Counted from the stretch's first letter, positions 9,797-19,559 are shown. The stretch is 64,000 bases of DNA from Bacteroidia bacterium (GCA_020846335.1 JADLED010000038.1:1-64000), one strand, 5' to 3'. Numbers and translations: made by a program. The notes: a model not told the origin generated them from the sequence alone.

Positions 9797-10733
9797 AATA
9801 CTTGTTACCGGTGGCGCCGGCAATGTAGGCAGTGCCTTGGTTGAACGATTAGTCAGCAATCCCGATAACTACGTGGTAATTGTAGATAATTTATCCACAG
9901 GATACTTAACTAAATTACCTTCCACCAGTTTATCCAACTGGAAATTTATTAAAGCAGATGTAAACAGCGTTAACGATATTTCCACTGTGATGCTGTCTTA
10001 CAACTTTGATTATGTGTTTCACTTTGCGGCTGTTGTAGGTGTTATCCGCACACAGGAAAATCCGATTGATGTGTTAAACGATATTGACGGCATTAAGAAC
10101 ATACTCAATTTTTCGAAGAACTCTACCGTAAAACACGTTTACTTTTCGTCAAGCTCTGAAGTGTATGGCGAACCGGTAGAATTGCCTCAAAACGAACACC
10201 GCACTCCGCTCAACTCGCGGGTACCTTATGCTGTGGTAAAAAACGTAGGCGAGTGCTTTTTCAGAAGCTATTGGCAAACCTATCAATTGCCCTACACTAT
10301 TTTTAGATTTTTTAATACGTACGGACCCAACCAAAGTACCGATTTTGTGGTGGCTCGCTTTTTGGCTGCCGCGCTTAAAAATAAAGATATTACCATTTAT
10401 GGCGATGGTTCGCAAACCCGCACCTTTACTTATGTTGACGACACTGTAAGCGTTTGCACAAAAATTTTTGAAGACAACCTTCTTGCGAACGATGTGATAA
10501 ATATTGGCAACGACGAATTAATGACCATTAAATCTCTTGCTGAACTGGCCATTAAACTCACCAATTCGTCCTCAAAAATCATTCACCTGCCACCACTTAA
10601 AGAAGGCGACATGACCCGCCGCCAGCCCGACAACACTAAGATGAGGCAAATTCTTAATAAAAAACTCATCAGTATTGAAGAAGGCATGATGAAAATGATG
10701 AACGATGAGCGCTTCTTAAAATCAATTCAGTAA
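9777..10733 (+). CDS. NAD-dependent epimerase/dehydratase (extended SDR)
   Basis: The 318-residue protein is an extended short-chain dehydrogenase of the nucleotide-sugar epimerase/dehydratase type. The NAD-binding TGGAGNVGS motif occupies residues 11-19, and the catalytic Tyr-x3-Lys is YAVVK with Tyr151 and Lys155. The active-site serine lies in the SSSSEVYG stretch. The segment GDGSQTRTFTYVDD is typical of UDP-glucose 4-epimerase and UDP-glucuronate decarboxylase relatives, but the exact reaction cannot be fixed. It supplies an activated sugar, most likely to the neighbouring glycosyltransferases with which it overlaps. Confidence 0.9.
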   Translation: MDSRKNKILVTGGAGNVGSALVERLVSNPDNYVVIVDNLSTGYLTKLPSTSLSNWKFIKADVNSVNDISTVMLSYNFDYVFHFAAVVGVIRTQENPIDVLNDIDGIKNILNFSKNSTVKHVYFSSSSEVYGEPVELPQNEHRTPLNSRVPYAVVKNVGECFFRSYWQTYQLPYTIFRFFNTYGPNQSTDFVVARFLAAALKNKDITIYGDGSQTRTFTYVDDTVSVCTKIFEDNLLANDVINIGNDELMTIKSLAELAIKLTNSSSKIIHLPPLKEGDMTRRQPDNTKMRQILNKKLISIEEGMMKMMNDERFLKSIQ

Positions 10734-10744
10734 ATACACCAAAG

Positions 10745-12634
10745 ATGTGTGGTATAAACGGTTTTGTCTCCGAAAAATTTTCGCAAGAAGAAAAAACCAC
10801 TTTGGTTAAAAAAATGAACACCACACTCGCGCACCGCGGCCCCGATAACGACGGCGTTTGGATCGATGAGCACCTGTGTTTGGGTCACCGCCGGCTTTCC
10901 ATTATAGATTTAAGCGCAGAAGGCAATCAACCATTTTCCACCGCCGATAAACGTTATGTGATTACCTACAACGGCGAACTTTATAATTACCGCGAACTAA
11001 AACTCGAACTGCAACGCGCCGCGCAAGGCTCAGGAAACATCCCTTATTTTTTTACAACCAATTCCGACACCGAAGTGGTATTGGCCGCGTATATTCGTTA
11101 TGGTTTAAAATGCCTCGACCTTTTTAATGGCATGTATGCTTTTGCCATTTACGATACCCACGAAAAAAAATTAATTGTGGCGCGCGATCGCATAGGTGTG
11201 AAGCCCCTGTATTACCATTATGGTGACGATGGATTAATCTTTTCAAGCGAAATACGGCCCATCCTTCATTCCGGGCTAAAAAAATTCAAGCTCAACACCG
11301 ACGCAGTGGGCGAATACGCCATGTACCAAACCGTGCTGGCGCCACGAACCATTGTAAAAGGTATCCATGTTCTGATGCCGGGACATTACCTTTGTTTTGA
11401 AAACAACAAGGCCACTATTACCCAATACTATTCACTCAACAAAATTTCGAATCAGGCCAACGACCTTAGCTATGCCGAAACCTGTAACAAGGTAAACGAA
11501 CTGCTGTCGCTGTCTGTACAACGCCGTTTGGTGGCCGATGTTCCCTTTGGTGCCTTTTTATCGGGAGGCATTGATTCTAGCGCCATTGTTGGTTTAATGA
11601 GTAAGGTCAGCTCCGAAAAAATTCAAACCTTTAATGTTAGTTTTGATGAAAGTGAATTTTCTGAATCAAAATATGCCCGCATTATTGCCCAAAAATTTAA
11701 TACTCAACACCACGAAATTAAATTAAGTCCTTCCGATTTTTTAAAACAATTGCCCGAAGCCCTTGCTGCCACCGATCACCCGGGCGGCGATGGCCCTAAC
11801 ACCTACATAGTTTCAAAAGCCACAAAAAACGCGGGCATAACCATGGCATTGAGTGGCATTGGTGGCGACGAACTTTTTGCCGGATACGATGTGTTTAAAC
11901 GCATGGCCGAATTGCAAAAAAAATCATGGCTTAACGCCGTGCCACGTATTGCAAGAAAAGCAGCGGGTTATGCCATCAAACAAAAAAACAAATCGGTAAG
12001 TGGTAATAAAATTGAGGAATTGCTGGGTCAGCCCTCCATTAATTTCCGCACTGCGTATCCACTTAACCGGAGTTTATACACGCAAAAAGAACTTTCGGCG
12101 CTCATTAATTCAGGTAAGCCTTTTGAGCAAATTGAAAAAATAATGCAAGATGTGCCGCAAATCGAAAACCACCTGCTGAGTGCCGTTTCAATTGCAGAAA
12201 TAAAAACTTATTTGCAAAACACCCTGCTGCGCGACGCAGATCAAATGAGCATGGCCGTGGCACTCGAAGTAAGAGAGCCCTTTCTGGATTACAAACTTTT
12301 GGAATTCGCACTAAGTGTTAACGATGAGTACAAATACCCGCACACACCAAAAAAATTATTAATTGATAGTTTAGGCGAACTCCTACCTTCCGAAATTGTT
12401 AACCGTCCCAAAATGGGCTTTACCCTGCCCTGGCAATACTGGCTTAAAAACGAGCTTAAATCGTTTTGCGAAAAAAACATTGCAGCCCTCGAAGCAAAAA
12501 ATATTTTTACCAAAAACAGTTTGCTCTCACTTTGGAACAGATTTATTAACGGCGACAAAACCATAACCTGGGCCAGAGTTTGGCACCTCGTGGTTTTAAA
12601 CAATTGGATGGACACAAACAATATTGAATTATAA
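10745..12634 (+). CDS. asnB: Asparagine synthase (glutamine-hydrolysing) / AsnB-type amidotransferase
   Basis: The 629-residue protein has the full AsnB layout. The N-terminal class II glutaminase starts with the nucleophile Cys2 (MCGINGF) and contains LAHRGPDNDG and YNGELYNYREL. The C-terminal synthetase has the PPi loop SGGIDS at 273-278 and SGIGGDELFAGYD. All signatures of an active enzyme are present. By family it makes asparagine from aspartate, glutamine and ATP. However, AsnB paralogs in polysaccharide clusters (for example WbpS) amidate sugar acids, and the gene lies 11 bases after an epimerase and overlaps a glycosyltransferase. Asparagine synthesis and sugar amidation are both possible. 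Confidence 0.92.
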   Translation: MCGINGFVSEKFSQEEKTTLVKKMNTTLAHRGPDNDGVWIDEHLCLGHRRLSIIDLSAEGNQPFSTADKRYVITYNGELYNYRELKLELQRAAQGSGNIPYFFTTNSDTEVVLAAYIRYGLKCLDLFNGMYAFAIYDTHEKKLIVARDRIGVKPLYYHYGDDGLIFSSEIRPILHSGLKKFKLNTDAVGEYAMYQTVLAPRTIVKGIHVLMPGHYLCFENNKATITQYYSLNKISNQANDLSYAETCNKVNELLSLSVQRRLVADVPFGAFLSGGIDSSAIVGLMSKVSSEKIQTFNVSFDESEFSESKYARIIAQKFNTQHHEIKLSPSDFLKQLPEALAATDHPGGDGPNTYIVSKATKNAGITMALSGIGGDELFAGYDVFKRMAELQKKSWLNAVPRIARKAAGYAIKQKNKSVSGNKIEELLGQPSINFRTAYPLNRSLYTQKELSALINSGKPFEQIEKIMQDVPQIENHLLSAVSIAEIKTYLQNTLLRDADQMSMAVALEVREPFLDYKLLEFALSVNDEYKYPHTPKKLLIDSLGELLPSEIVNRPKMGFTLPWQYWLKNELKSFCEKNIAALEAKNIFTKNSLLSLWNRFINGDKTITWARVWHLVVLNNWMDTNNIEL

Positions 12635-13784
12635 ACCAACCATACTCATTTTTATCGATTGGTTCTGGCCGGGCTATCTGGCCGGAGGACCGGTGCAGTC
12701 AATTGTTTCGATAGTTAACCATTTACAAAGCGATTTTAATTTTAAAATTATTACCACCAATTGCGACCTCAACAGCAAAACACCTTATCCGGATATTGTG
12801 CCCAATCAATGGGTAGCATCGCCTCTGGGCTGCGAGGTGTTTTATGCCGAACCTCATAAAATAAATGCCGAATTAATTACGAAACTTTTGCACGAAACCA
12901 CATTTGATGGCGTTTACATCAATAGCTTTTTTTCTAAAAACTTTTCGATTCTTCCTCTGCAAATCCTTAATAAAACGTTTAAACACAAACCGGTTATTCT
13001 GGCTCCCAGAGGCATGTTGGGCAGTGGTGCGCTCGCCATTAAAAAAATTAAAAAGCAACTTTTTATTTTGTATGCCAGACTAAGCGGCTTGCATTCAAAC
13101 ATAATCTGGCACTCCACCTCCAGTCAGGAAAGTGCAGAAATTAAACACGTTTTTAGTGCTGCCAAAAGCATCGTGCAAATTTCCAATCTGCCCAAAAAAC
13201 TTTCGGCACCCGCGCACAAAGAAAAAAATACCGGCACCCTCAACCTTTGTTTTGTGTCGCGTATCAGCGAAAAGAAAAACTTATTATTTGCCATTCAGGT
13301 GCTTTCAAAAATAAATGCGGTTGCCATCAACTTCAGTATTTATGGGCCACTGGAAGATGAATTGTATTGGCAAAAGTGCGAGGCTCTTATAAAAACACTT
13401 CCAAACAACATTCACGCGAGTTACAATGGCAGTGTGGCACCCAAAGACATTGAACGTGTTTATGCCACACAACACCTGATGTTTTTGCCAACTCTGAACG
13501 AAAACTTCGGGCACTCGATTGTTGAAAGCCTTATGTGCGGATGCCCCGTAATTATCAGCGATCAAACGCCCTGGAACGATTTGGAAAATTACCAGGCAGG
13601 ATATGCCCTTCCACTTTCGTCGCCCGAAATCTTTGCCGAAAAAATTATAGCCTTTGCCAATTTAACACAAAATGAATATTCTCAAAAAAGTACGGCGGCA
13701 ATTGGATATATTCGTGAAAAAATTAACCTCGATTTAATTATTAATCAATACAAAAAGTTATTTAATGAGTGCATTAAAAACTGA
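12624..13784 (+). CDS. Glycosyltransferase family 4/1, probable TTG start
   Basis: This GT-B glycosyltransferase of about 386 residues opens with a conserved acceptor-domain strand (ILIFIDWFWPGYLAGGPVQS). Its donor domain begins at LCFVSRISEKKNLLFAI, with the E-x7-E region LPTLNENFGHSIVESLMCG. No in-frame ATG lies near the N-terminus. The best start is TTG 12624, which overlaps asnB by 11 bases and gives a protein starting three residues before the first beta-strand. It also overlaps the acetyltransferase downstream by 20 bases. Likely role: adding a sugar in the surface-glycan pathway of this cluster. Confidence 0.86.
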   Translation: MNYKPTILIFIDWFWPGYLAGGPVQSIVSIVNHLQSDFNFKIITTNCDLNSKTPYPDIVPNQWVASPLGCEVFYAEPHKINAELITKLLHETTFDGVYINSFFSKNFSILPLQILNKTFKHKPVILAPRGMLGSGALAIKKIKKQLFILYARLSGLHSNIIWHSTSSQESAEIKHVFSAAKSIVQISNLPKKLSAPAHKEKNTGTLNLCFVSRISEKKNLLFAIQVLSKINAVAINFSIYGPLEDELYWQKCEALIKTLPNNIHASYNGSVAPKDIERVYATQHLMFLPTLNENFGHSIVESLMCGCPVIISDQTPWNDLENYQAGYALPLSSPEIFAEKIIAFANLTQNEYSQKSTAAIGYIREKINLDLIINQYKKLFNECIKN

Positions 13785-14322
13785 TTTATCTTCTTTCAAC
13801 AACGACTGGTACAAGCCCGGCCGCTCCACACTTGTTATCTGGACATGGTACGTGATTAATTACGCGTTCTTTAAATCCTCCTTTCCGTTTTATGGCCCAA
13901 AACGATTTTTACTGCGTTTGTTTGGCGCCAAAGTGGGCAAGGGTCTTATTATAAAACCACATGTGTCTATTAAATATCCATGGCACCTGGTAATTGGCGA
14001 CCATGTTTGGATTGGTGAAAAAGCCTGGATTGATAATCTTGGAAAAGTAACCCTTAAAAGCAATTCCTGTGTTTCGCAGGGCGCTTTACTTTTATGCGGC
14101 AACCATAACTACAAAAAAACCACCTTTGATTTGTTGGTGGGCGAAATAACCCTTGAAGAGGGTGCCTGGGCCGGTGCCATGACTGTGGTTTGCCCCGGAG
14201 TGCGCATGGGCGCTAATAGTTTATTAACCGTAGGTAGCATAGCCACCCGCTCTTTGGATGCCGACTGGATTTATCAGGGCAATCCTGCACGCAAATTAAA
14301 ACAAAGGGAATTACGCTCTTAA
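13765..14322 (+). CDS. Acyltransferase of the LbetaH/WcaF type
   Basis: The 185-residue protein is a left-handed beta-helix acyltransferase resembling WcaF, the colanic-acid acetyltransferase. Hexapeptide repeats run from about residue 55 (IIKPHVSIKYPW, VIGDHVWIGEKAWIDN) to the C-terminus, which ends with the family-typical YQGNPARKLKQ. The N-terminal WYKPGRS...WTWYVINY helix is also typical of the WcaF group. It probably transfers acetyl from acetyl-CoA to a sugar of the glycan built by the preceding genes. Its start lies inside the glycosyltransferase gene, and its TAA stop overlaps the convergent relA/spoT stop by 3-4 bases, so it is the last gene of the cluster. Confidence 0.9.
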   Translation: MSALKTDLSSFNNDWYKPGRSTLVIWTWYVINYAFFKSSFPFYGPKRFLLRLFGAKVGKGLIIKPHVSIKYPWHLVIGDHVWIGEKAWIDNLGKVTLKSNSCVSQGALLLCGNHNYKKTTFDLLVGEITLEEGAWAGAMTVVCPGVRMGANSLLTVGSIATRSLDADWIYQGNPARKLKQRELRS

Positions 14323-16520
14323 AGTTTCTCGTCAATCCGCTGCACGTTGTTTACACCCTTCACCTTTTTTAAATTGGCAATGAGGTGATTCAAGTGTTTG
14401 GTGTCATGTACATACACCATGATGGTGCCTTCAAACAAGCCATCGTCCGTATCAAAATTTATGGAGCGCATGTTCACATTGTTTTCGTTCGAAATTACTT
14501 TGGTAATATTATTTACAATACCAATTTCATCGGTGCCGGTAATTTTAAGTCCAGCCAAAAACGAAATCAATTGGTCGTTCACCCATTTGGCTTTAACCAC
14601 GCGGTAGGCGTAATTTGATAATAATTTTATGGCATTGGGACAATTTACGCGGTGTATTTTTATGCCTTCGCCTATGGTAATAAATCCGAACACGTCGTCG
14701 CCCGGAATTGGGTTGCAGCAAGGCGCCAGCTTATAATCCAGTTTCTGTAAATCGTCCCCTATAACCAACATATCGGTTTTACCACGGGCACTGGTAACCA
14801 ACTGTTCAATTTTTGGTGCTTCGGCTTTCTTCGGTTTTTTGTTTGGGTTTTCGCGAAACTTAACAAACTCTTTTATGTCGTTAACATCCACGCTGTTTAA
14901 TGCGGCTCTGTAAAACAATTCCTGCGACGATGGCAATTTTAAAAAATTACAGAACTGATTTATGTTTTTGGTGGTAAATTCTATTTTAAATTTTTCAAGT
15001 TTCCTGCGCATTATTTCTTTGCCGTCTTCGGCAATTCGCTTGCGCTGGTCTTTTAAACAGTTTTTTATTTTCGACTTTGCCTTTGCAGTAATCACGTATT
15101 CCAACCAGCCATCTTTAGGCGATTGCTTACTGCTGGTTAAAATTTCCACCTGATCGCCACTCGCCAGTTCGTGGCTCAAAGGCACCAGTTTGTGATTTAC
15201 CTTGGCGCCAATGCAATGTTCCCCTACTTTGGTGTGTATTTCGAAGGCAAAATCGAGTGCGGTGGCACCAACGGGCAATGTTTTCATATCGCCTTTAGGT
15301 GTAAACACAAACATTTCATCGCTAAACAAATTGAGTTTAAAATCATCAATAAACTCAAGCGCGTTGGGGTCGGGGTTTTCGAGCATCTCTCTGATACGCA
15401 AGAGCCAGTTCTCAAATTTATTTTCCTTTTCGGCCGCGCTTTCCTTGTATTTCCAGTGGGCGGCGTATCCATTCTCGGCCAAATCATCCATGCGGGTGGT
15501 CCGTATCTGCACTTCCACCCATTTACCTTCGGGTCCCATTACGGTGGTGTGAAGACTTTCGTAGCCATTGCTTTTGGGCGTGCTAATCCAGTCACGCAAA
15601 CGTTCGGGGCTGGGGTGATAAAAATCGGTGATGATGGAATACACTTTCCAGCAATCCGATTTTTCCTGTTCAAAATGCGAATCTATAACAATGCGGATGG
15701 CAAAAATGTCGTAAATCTCTTCAAACGTAACGTGTTTGGTTTTAATTTTATTGAAGATGCTATAAATGGATTTTGGCCTTCCGAAGATTTTAAATTTAAA
15801 GCCCTGTTCCGAAAGTATTTCCTTTAAGGGTTCAATAAATTTTTGGATAAAACGTTTGCGCTCCGGTTCACTCTCCTTTAATTTGGTGGCAATGTCGGTG
15901 TATGCCGCCACGTCGGTAAACTTCAGTCCCAAATCTTCGAGTTCGGTTTTAATGGTGTTTAAACCCAGGCGGTGAGCCAATGGAGCGTATAAGAAAAGTG
16001 TTTCGCTGGCAATTTTAATTTGTTTGTCGCGCTTCATGTGATCAAGCGTGCGCATATTGTGCAGTCGGTCGGCCAGCTTAATTAAAATCACACGAATGTC
16101 CTCACTCATGGTGAGCAACACTTTTCTGAAGTTTTCGGCTTGTATCGAAGAGGTGTTGTCAATTACTCCCGAAATTTTTGTGAGCCCGTCAATAATCTGT
16201 GCTACTTTTTCGCCAAACAAGCCTTTCACATCATCCAGAGAAAGGTCGGTGTCTTCCACTGTATCGTGCAACAGGGCGCAAACAATGCCGGTAGTTCCCA
16301 AACCAATTTCTTCGGCGCAAATCTGAGCCACTGCAATGGGGTGATAAATGTATGGCTCTCCGCTTTTGCGCCGCATTTCCTTATGGGCTTCCACCGCTAC
16401 TTCAAATGCTTTGCGGATAATTTCCTTGTCGCCCTTTTCGAGACGACGTTTACATGCTTTAATCAGAAGTTTATACCTGTTTAAAATCTCTCTTTTCTCT
16501 GCTTCAATATCAATTTGCAT
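14319..16520 (-). CDS. Bifunctional (p)ppGpp synthetase/hydrolase (RelA/SpoT homologue)
   Basis: RSH enzymes make and degrade the stringent-response alarmone (p)ppGpp. The 733-residue protein has the standard long-RSH order. An HD hydrolase domain comes first, with HD at 85-86 and ED at 89-90 (LLHDTVEDT), so hydrolase activity is expected. The synthetase domain carries RLHNMRTLDH upstream and SLHTTVMGPEGKWVEVQIRT, so synthesis is also expected. A TGS domain starts near VFTPKGDMKTLPVGATALDF, followed by a zinc-finger/helical part with APCCNPIPGDDV and a C-terminal ACT domain. It lies convergent to the glycan cluster, and 83 bases separate its start from the dprA stop upstream. Confidence 0.96.
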   Translation of the reverse strand: MQIDIEAEKREILNRYKLLIKACKRRLEKGDKEIIRKAFEVAVEAHKEMRRKSGEPYIYHPIAVAQICAEEIGLGTTGIVCALLHDTVEDTDLSLDDVKGLFGEKVAQIIDGLTKISGVIDNTSSIQAENFRKVLLTMSEDIRVILIKLADRLHNMRTLDHMKRDKQIKIASETLFLYAPLAHRLGLNTIKTELEDLGLKFTDVAAYTDIATKLKESEPERKRFIQKFIEPLKEILSEQGFKFKIFGRPKSIYSIFNKIKTKHVTFEEIYDIFAIRIVIDSHFEQEKSDCWKVYSIITDFYHPSPERLRDWISTPKSNGYESLHTTVMGPEGKWVEVQIRTTRMDDLAENGYAAHWKYKESAAEKENKFENWLLRIREMLENPDPNALEFIDDFKLNLFSDEMFVFTPKGDMKTLPVGATALDFAFEIHTKVGEHCIGAKVNHKLVPLSHELASGDQVEILTSSKQSPKDGWLEYVITAKAKSKIKNCLKDQRKRIAEDGKEIMRRKLEKFKIEFTTKNINQFCNFLKLPSSQELFYRAALNSVDVNDIKEFVKFRENPNKKPKKAEAPKIEQLVTSARGKTDMLVIGDDLQKLDYKLAPCCNPIPGDDVFGFITIGEGIKIHRVNCPNAIKLLSNYAYRVVKAKWVNDQLISFLAGLKITGTDEIGIVNNITKVISNENNVNMRSINFDTDDGLFEGTIMVYVHDTKHLNHLIANLKKVKGVNNVQRIDEKL

Positions 16521-16603
16521 GCTTAGTGCTCTTTTGGGAATGTGTTTATGAAGGTATTAAATTTAGCCCTAAAACAAAAAACGCTTTCCTTAAATTTTTC
16601 GAC

Positions 16604-17710
16604 TTACAATAATTCGTAAATCTTACCCGGCTTACTTTTAATCAGATTGCTGAATTCGAGTTGTAACAAAATGGCCGATACCTTACTCACCGGTAACTGC
16701 GAGGCCTGACAAAGTTCGTCGATGTGCAATTGATTTTTATTGGCAAACAAATCCACCACGGTTCTTTCGTCTGGATTCAGATTAATCTGAAGCGGTATCT
16801 GGCGCACTGCACTCTGTTTTTTTTCCTTTACCAGCCACTGCATGGCATCCAGTAAATCTTCCGCACTTTCTATCAAAGCAGCGCGGTTCCGTTTAATCAG
16901 TCCATTACAGCCCTCGGCCAGCACATCGCCTGCCCTGCCCGGAAACGCAAACACATCTTTATTATAACTGTTGGCAATGGTAGCGGTAATTAAACTGCCA
17001 CCGGTGCGTTTGCTTTCCACCACCACCAGGGCATCGCAAAGGCCGGCCACAATGCGGTTGCGCTTGGGAAAGTTCACCGCATCAGGATTAGTGCCACTCA
17101 TAAAATCGGTGAGGAGGCCGCCTTGCTGTACCATTTTTTTTGCAATTCTTTCGTGAAGTTGTGGATAAATCCGGTCTAAACCATGCGCCAAAACGCCTAC
17201 GGTTTGCAAACCATAATTAAGCGCGGTTTTGTGCGCCATCACATCCACTCCGTAAGCCAAACCGGATACCACCAAAACCCCGCTTTGCTCCAACTCGCTC
17301 ACCAACTCCATGGTTTTTTGGCGACCATATTCACTGGGTTTACGTGTGCCCACAACTCCTACAATTTTTTCGCAGTTAAGGTTGGCATTGCCTTTGTAAT
17401 ACAATAACACCGGGCTATCGCTGCAGTATTTCAGGCGCGCGGGATATTTTTCATCTGAAAAAAACAGTGGCTCAATTTTATATTTTTCAATAAAGCGGCA
17501 TTCCTCTTCGGCGCGGCCAAGAACGTTTTTACTGTTAATTACAGCTCTGGCGTGTATTTCGCCAATGCCTGGTATTTTAAGCAGGTGCCCTTTCTTTTGA
17601 CGAAATACCTCCTGTGCGCTTCCACAATAGGCTAAAAGGGTTTTGGCATTCACATCGCCAATACCTTCAATCAGGGTTAGTCCAATCTGGTATATTAGTT
17701 CCTGGTGCAT
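16604..17710 (-). CDS. dprA: DNA-processing protein DprA
   Basis: DprA binds incoming single-stranded DNA during natural transformation and loads RecA. The 368-residue protein has an N-terminal helix-hairpin-helix/SAM-like part (LLKIPGIGEIHARAV). The extended Rossmann domain shows VVGTRKPSEYGRQ, VSGLAYGVDVMAHKTAL and TDFMSGTNPDAVNFPKRNRIV, all typical DprA motifs. The last ~65 residues form the winged-helix DML1 domain (DERTVVDLFANKNQLHIDEL). DprA occurs widely even in species not known to be competent, so its presence alone does not prove competence. A TAGCTTTG element lies just upstream of the ATG. Confidence 0.95.
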   Translation of the reverse strand: MHQELIYQIGLTLIEGIGDVNAKTLLAYCGSAQEVFRQKKGHLLKIPGIGEIHARAVINSKNVLGRAEEECRFIEKYKIEPLFFSDEKYPARLKYCSDSPVLLYYKGNANLNCEKIVGVVGTRKPSEYGRQKTMELVSELEQSGVLVVSGLAYGVDVMAHKTALNYGLQTVGVLAHGLDRIYPQLHERIAKKMVQQGGLLTDFMSGTNPDAVNFPKRNRIVAGLCDALVVVESKRTGGSLITATIANSYNKDVFAFPGRAGDVLAEGCNGLIKRNRAALIESAEDLLDAMQWLVKEKKQSAVRQIPLQINLNPDERTVVDLFANKNQLHIDELCQASQLPVSKVSAILLQLEFSNLIKSKPGKIYELL

Positions 17711-17721
17711 AAGTTCTAAAA

Positions 17722-17729
17722 CAAAGCTA
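17722..17729 (-). promoter_or_regulatory. Putative -7 promoter element for dprA
   Basis: The minus strand reads TAGCTTTG, an exact TAnnTTTG match, 11 bases upstream of the dprA ATG. Transcription would start only a few bases before the start codon. No TTG at the expected -33 distance was found, so this is tentative. Confidence 0.3.
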
Positions 17730-17774
17730 CAAGCAAAGCAAATTATTCATTGCTGTGTTTTGTAGTAATTTGAA

Positions 17775-17804
17775 TAAAAAAACCGCTCCTTATTTGGAGC
17801 GGTT
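17775..17804 (-). terminator. Rho-independent terminator after the TPR gene
   Basis: A perfect 9-bp stem (17781-17789 with 17796-17804; AACCGCTCC on the minus strand) has a 6-base loop and is followed on the minus strand by a run of six Ts (17775-17780). It begins six bases after the stop codon of the TPR protein, so it closes the ExbBD/TonB operon. Confidence 0.9.
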
Positions 17805-17810
17805 AATTTT

Positions 17811-19559
17811 TTAACGTGCCTTTGGTTTGGTTGCACCTGGCTTTGCAGCGCCCGGCTTAGGAGCCACAGGTTTTGGTGGATTAAAATAATCAATGTGTTT
17901 TTTGTTTTCAGGATCAATCCGCTTTAAATTATTAAAGGCCTCATCGGCACTTGTTTTGTCTTTTTTGGTAACAAAATAGTATCCAAGGTATTCGTACGCC
18001 TCAACCGCTTCTTTTTTATAGGTGGACGTTTGTTCTTCCGGTTTTATTAAACTTAATACTTTATCATACATGGTTTTTGTCAAATCCTTCTCGGCTTTGG
18101 CATCCATTGATGCGTTGGCCCGTCCGCGCCAGATATAGGCGGTTGGCCAGTTTGGATTTAATTTTACCAGTTGGGCAAAAGCCGTATCTGCTTTAACATA
18201 CAGTGGCATGGTTTCGGCTTCTTTTTGAGCTTTTACTTTAGCATCCTTTATTGCAGCAGCTTCGGTTTGTTTGGCTCCTGCTAAATAATAATAGGCGCGG
18301 CCAAGACTAAACCAATCGTTGTTGTTTAAAGACTTAGGGTCCAGCGCATTTTTCTTTTCAAAATACAAAATGGCTTTGTCGTATTTTTTGTTTTTGTAAG
18401 AGGTATTGGCAATTTCGCTGTAAATATCTCCGGCAATAGACGCATCAAGCGCAAGGCCCTTTTCCATTTCAATAATGCCAAGGCTGTCTTTTCCACTGCG
18501 GATTAATAAAAGGCTTTTGTATTTGTAATCGGTGGCTAAAAATTTAAAATCGGAACCGGCCTGTTTAAAGAAATTGTTCATAGCGCCCAAACCTTTGTTA
18601 TACGCCTCTTTGTCGGTTTTATCACCCATTTCGGCGTAACTGTATCCTGCCAAACGCTCCATAAACAAGCTGTTGTAGTTCTGTTTTTTAAGATTTTCGT
18701 ATTCAACCACTGCCTCGGAATATTGTTTGTTTTTAAACAAGGCGCTCATAAAGCGGTAACGGGCAAAATCGCTGTTGTTCAGTTCCAGATATTTTTTCCA
18801 GTTTTCGATAGACTTGGCCGGTTGACCATACAAGAAATATAATTCTGCTTTTTCGCGGTAGGCTGGTGCAAAATTGGCATCTATGGCTTCGGCTTCTTTG
18901 TATTTGTCCAATGCCAGTTGATAGTTGCGCCCACGCTGATACAGCTTTCCTTCGCGTAAAATACCCAGGGTGCTTTTTGGATTTAAGGTAGTAGCCATTT
19001 TATAGCTTTTAATGGGGCCGTTGCCATCGGTTGGGTTTTTTTCCAATTGTGCGTCGCCCAACAAAATATAGTTCATCGGATTTTTTGGTTCCATTTTAAT
19101 AGCGGCGGTACACATAGCTATTGCCTCATCTGGGTTCTTAGTGTCAGTAACAAGCCAGGCTTCGGCAATGCGGCGCAACACCTCAGCATTTTTGTTAGCC
19201 CCTAAAGTAACAGCTTTAAAAAATTGTGTTTTCGCCTCAGCGGTATTTCCTTTGCTCAACAACACTTTACCCAGGCCCACGTAATTTAATGGATTGGTGG
19301 CATTTACCTCCACGCCTTTGCTGTAAAGGGCGTTGGCGCTGTCGATGTTGGTTTCGCCGCGTTTAAAAAAGTTTTCGCCATAGTAGAAATAATATTCACC
19401 CTTGTTGGGGTCTTTGGCTAATAATGCTTTTAAATCCCTTGCCGCCGCATCAAAATTTTCGTAGTCGGACTTGGTTACAATTTCCTGCAAGGTTTGAGAA
19501 ATTCCGCTGGCCGCCATCAGGGCAAAAACGGAAATACATGCTGCTTTTTTCATATTCAT
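17811..19559 (-). CDS. Exported tetratricopeptide-repeat protein
   Basis: The 582-residue protein starts with a signal peptide (MNMKKAACISVFALMAASGISQ) and then consists of TPR helical pairs almost to the end. Repeats are recognisable from about residue 55 (GEYYFYYGENFFKRG) to residue 560 (AYEYLGYYFVTKKDKTSADEAF). The C-terminus is a short Pro/Ala/Lys tail (PKPVAPKPGAAKPG). It should work in the periplasm as a scaffold or adaptor, but no partner can be named from sequence. It is the last gene of the exbB-exbD-exbD-tonB operon. Similar gene orders, ending in a PstS-like and a TPR gene, are known in Bacteroidota, suggesting a shared role with TonB. Confidence 0.85.
   Translation of the reverse strand: MNMKKAACISVFALMAASGISQTLQEIVTKSDYENFDAAARDLKALLAKDPNKGEYYFYYGENFFKRGETNIDSANALYSKGVEVNATNPLNYVGLGKVLLSKGNTAEAKTQFFKAVTLGANKNAEVLRRIAEAWLVTDTKNPDEAIAMCTAAIKMEPKNPMNYILLGDAQLEKNPTDGNGPIKSYKMATTLNPKSTLGILREGKLYQRGRNYQLALDKYKEAEAIDANFAPAYREKAELYFLYGQPAKSIENWKKYLELNNSDFARYRFMSALFKNKQYSEAVVEYENLKKQNYNSLFMERLAGYSYAEMGDKTDKEAYNKGLGAMNNFFKQAGSDFKFLATDYKYKSLLLIRSGKDSLGIIEMEKGLALDASIAGDIYSEIANTSYKNKKYDKAILYFEKKNALDPKSLNNNDWFSLGRAYYYLAGAKQTEAAAIKDAKVKAQKEAETMPLYVKADTAFAQLVKLNPNWPTAYIWRGRANASMDAKAEKDLTKTMYDKVLSLIKPEEQTSTYKKEAVEAYEYLGYYFVTKKDKTSADEAFNNLKRIDPENKKHIDYFNPPKPVAPKPGAAKPGATKPKAR

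Noticed and set aside
15171..15827. Long plus-strand open frame inside the RelA/SpoT gene
   Set aside because: It is the reverse complement of strong RSH coding sequence; its composition shows no protein-like motif.
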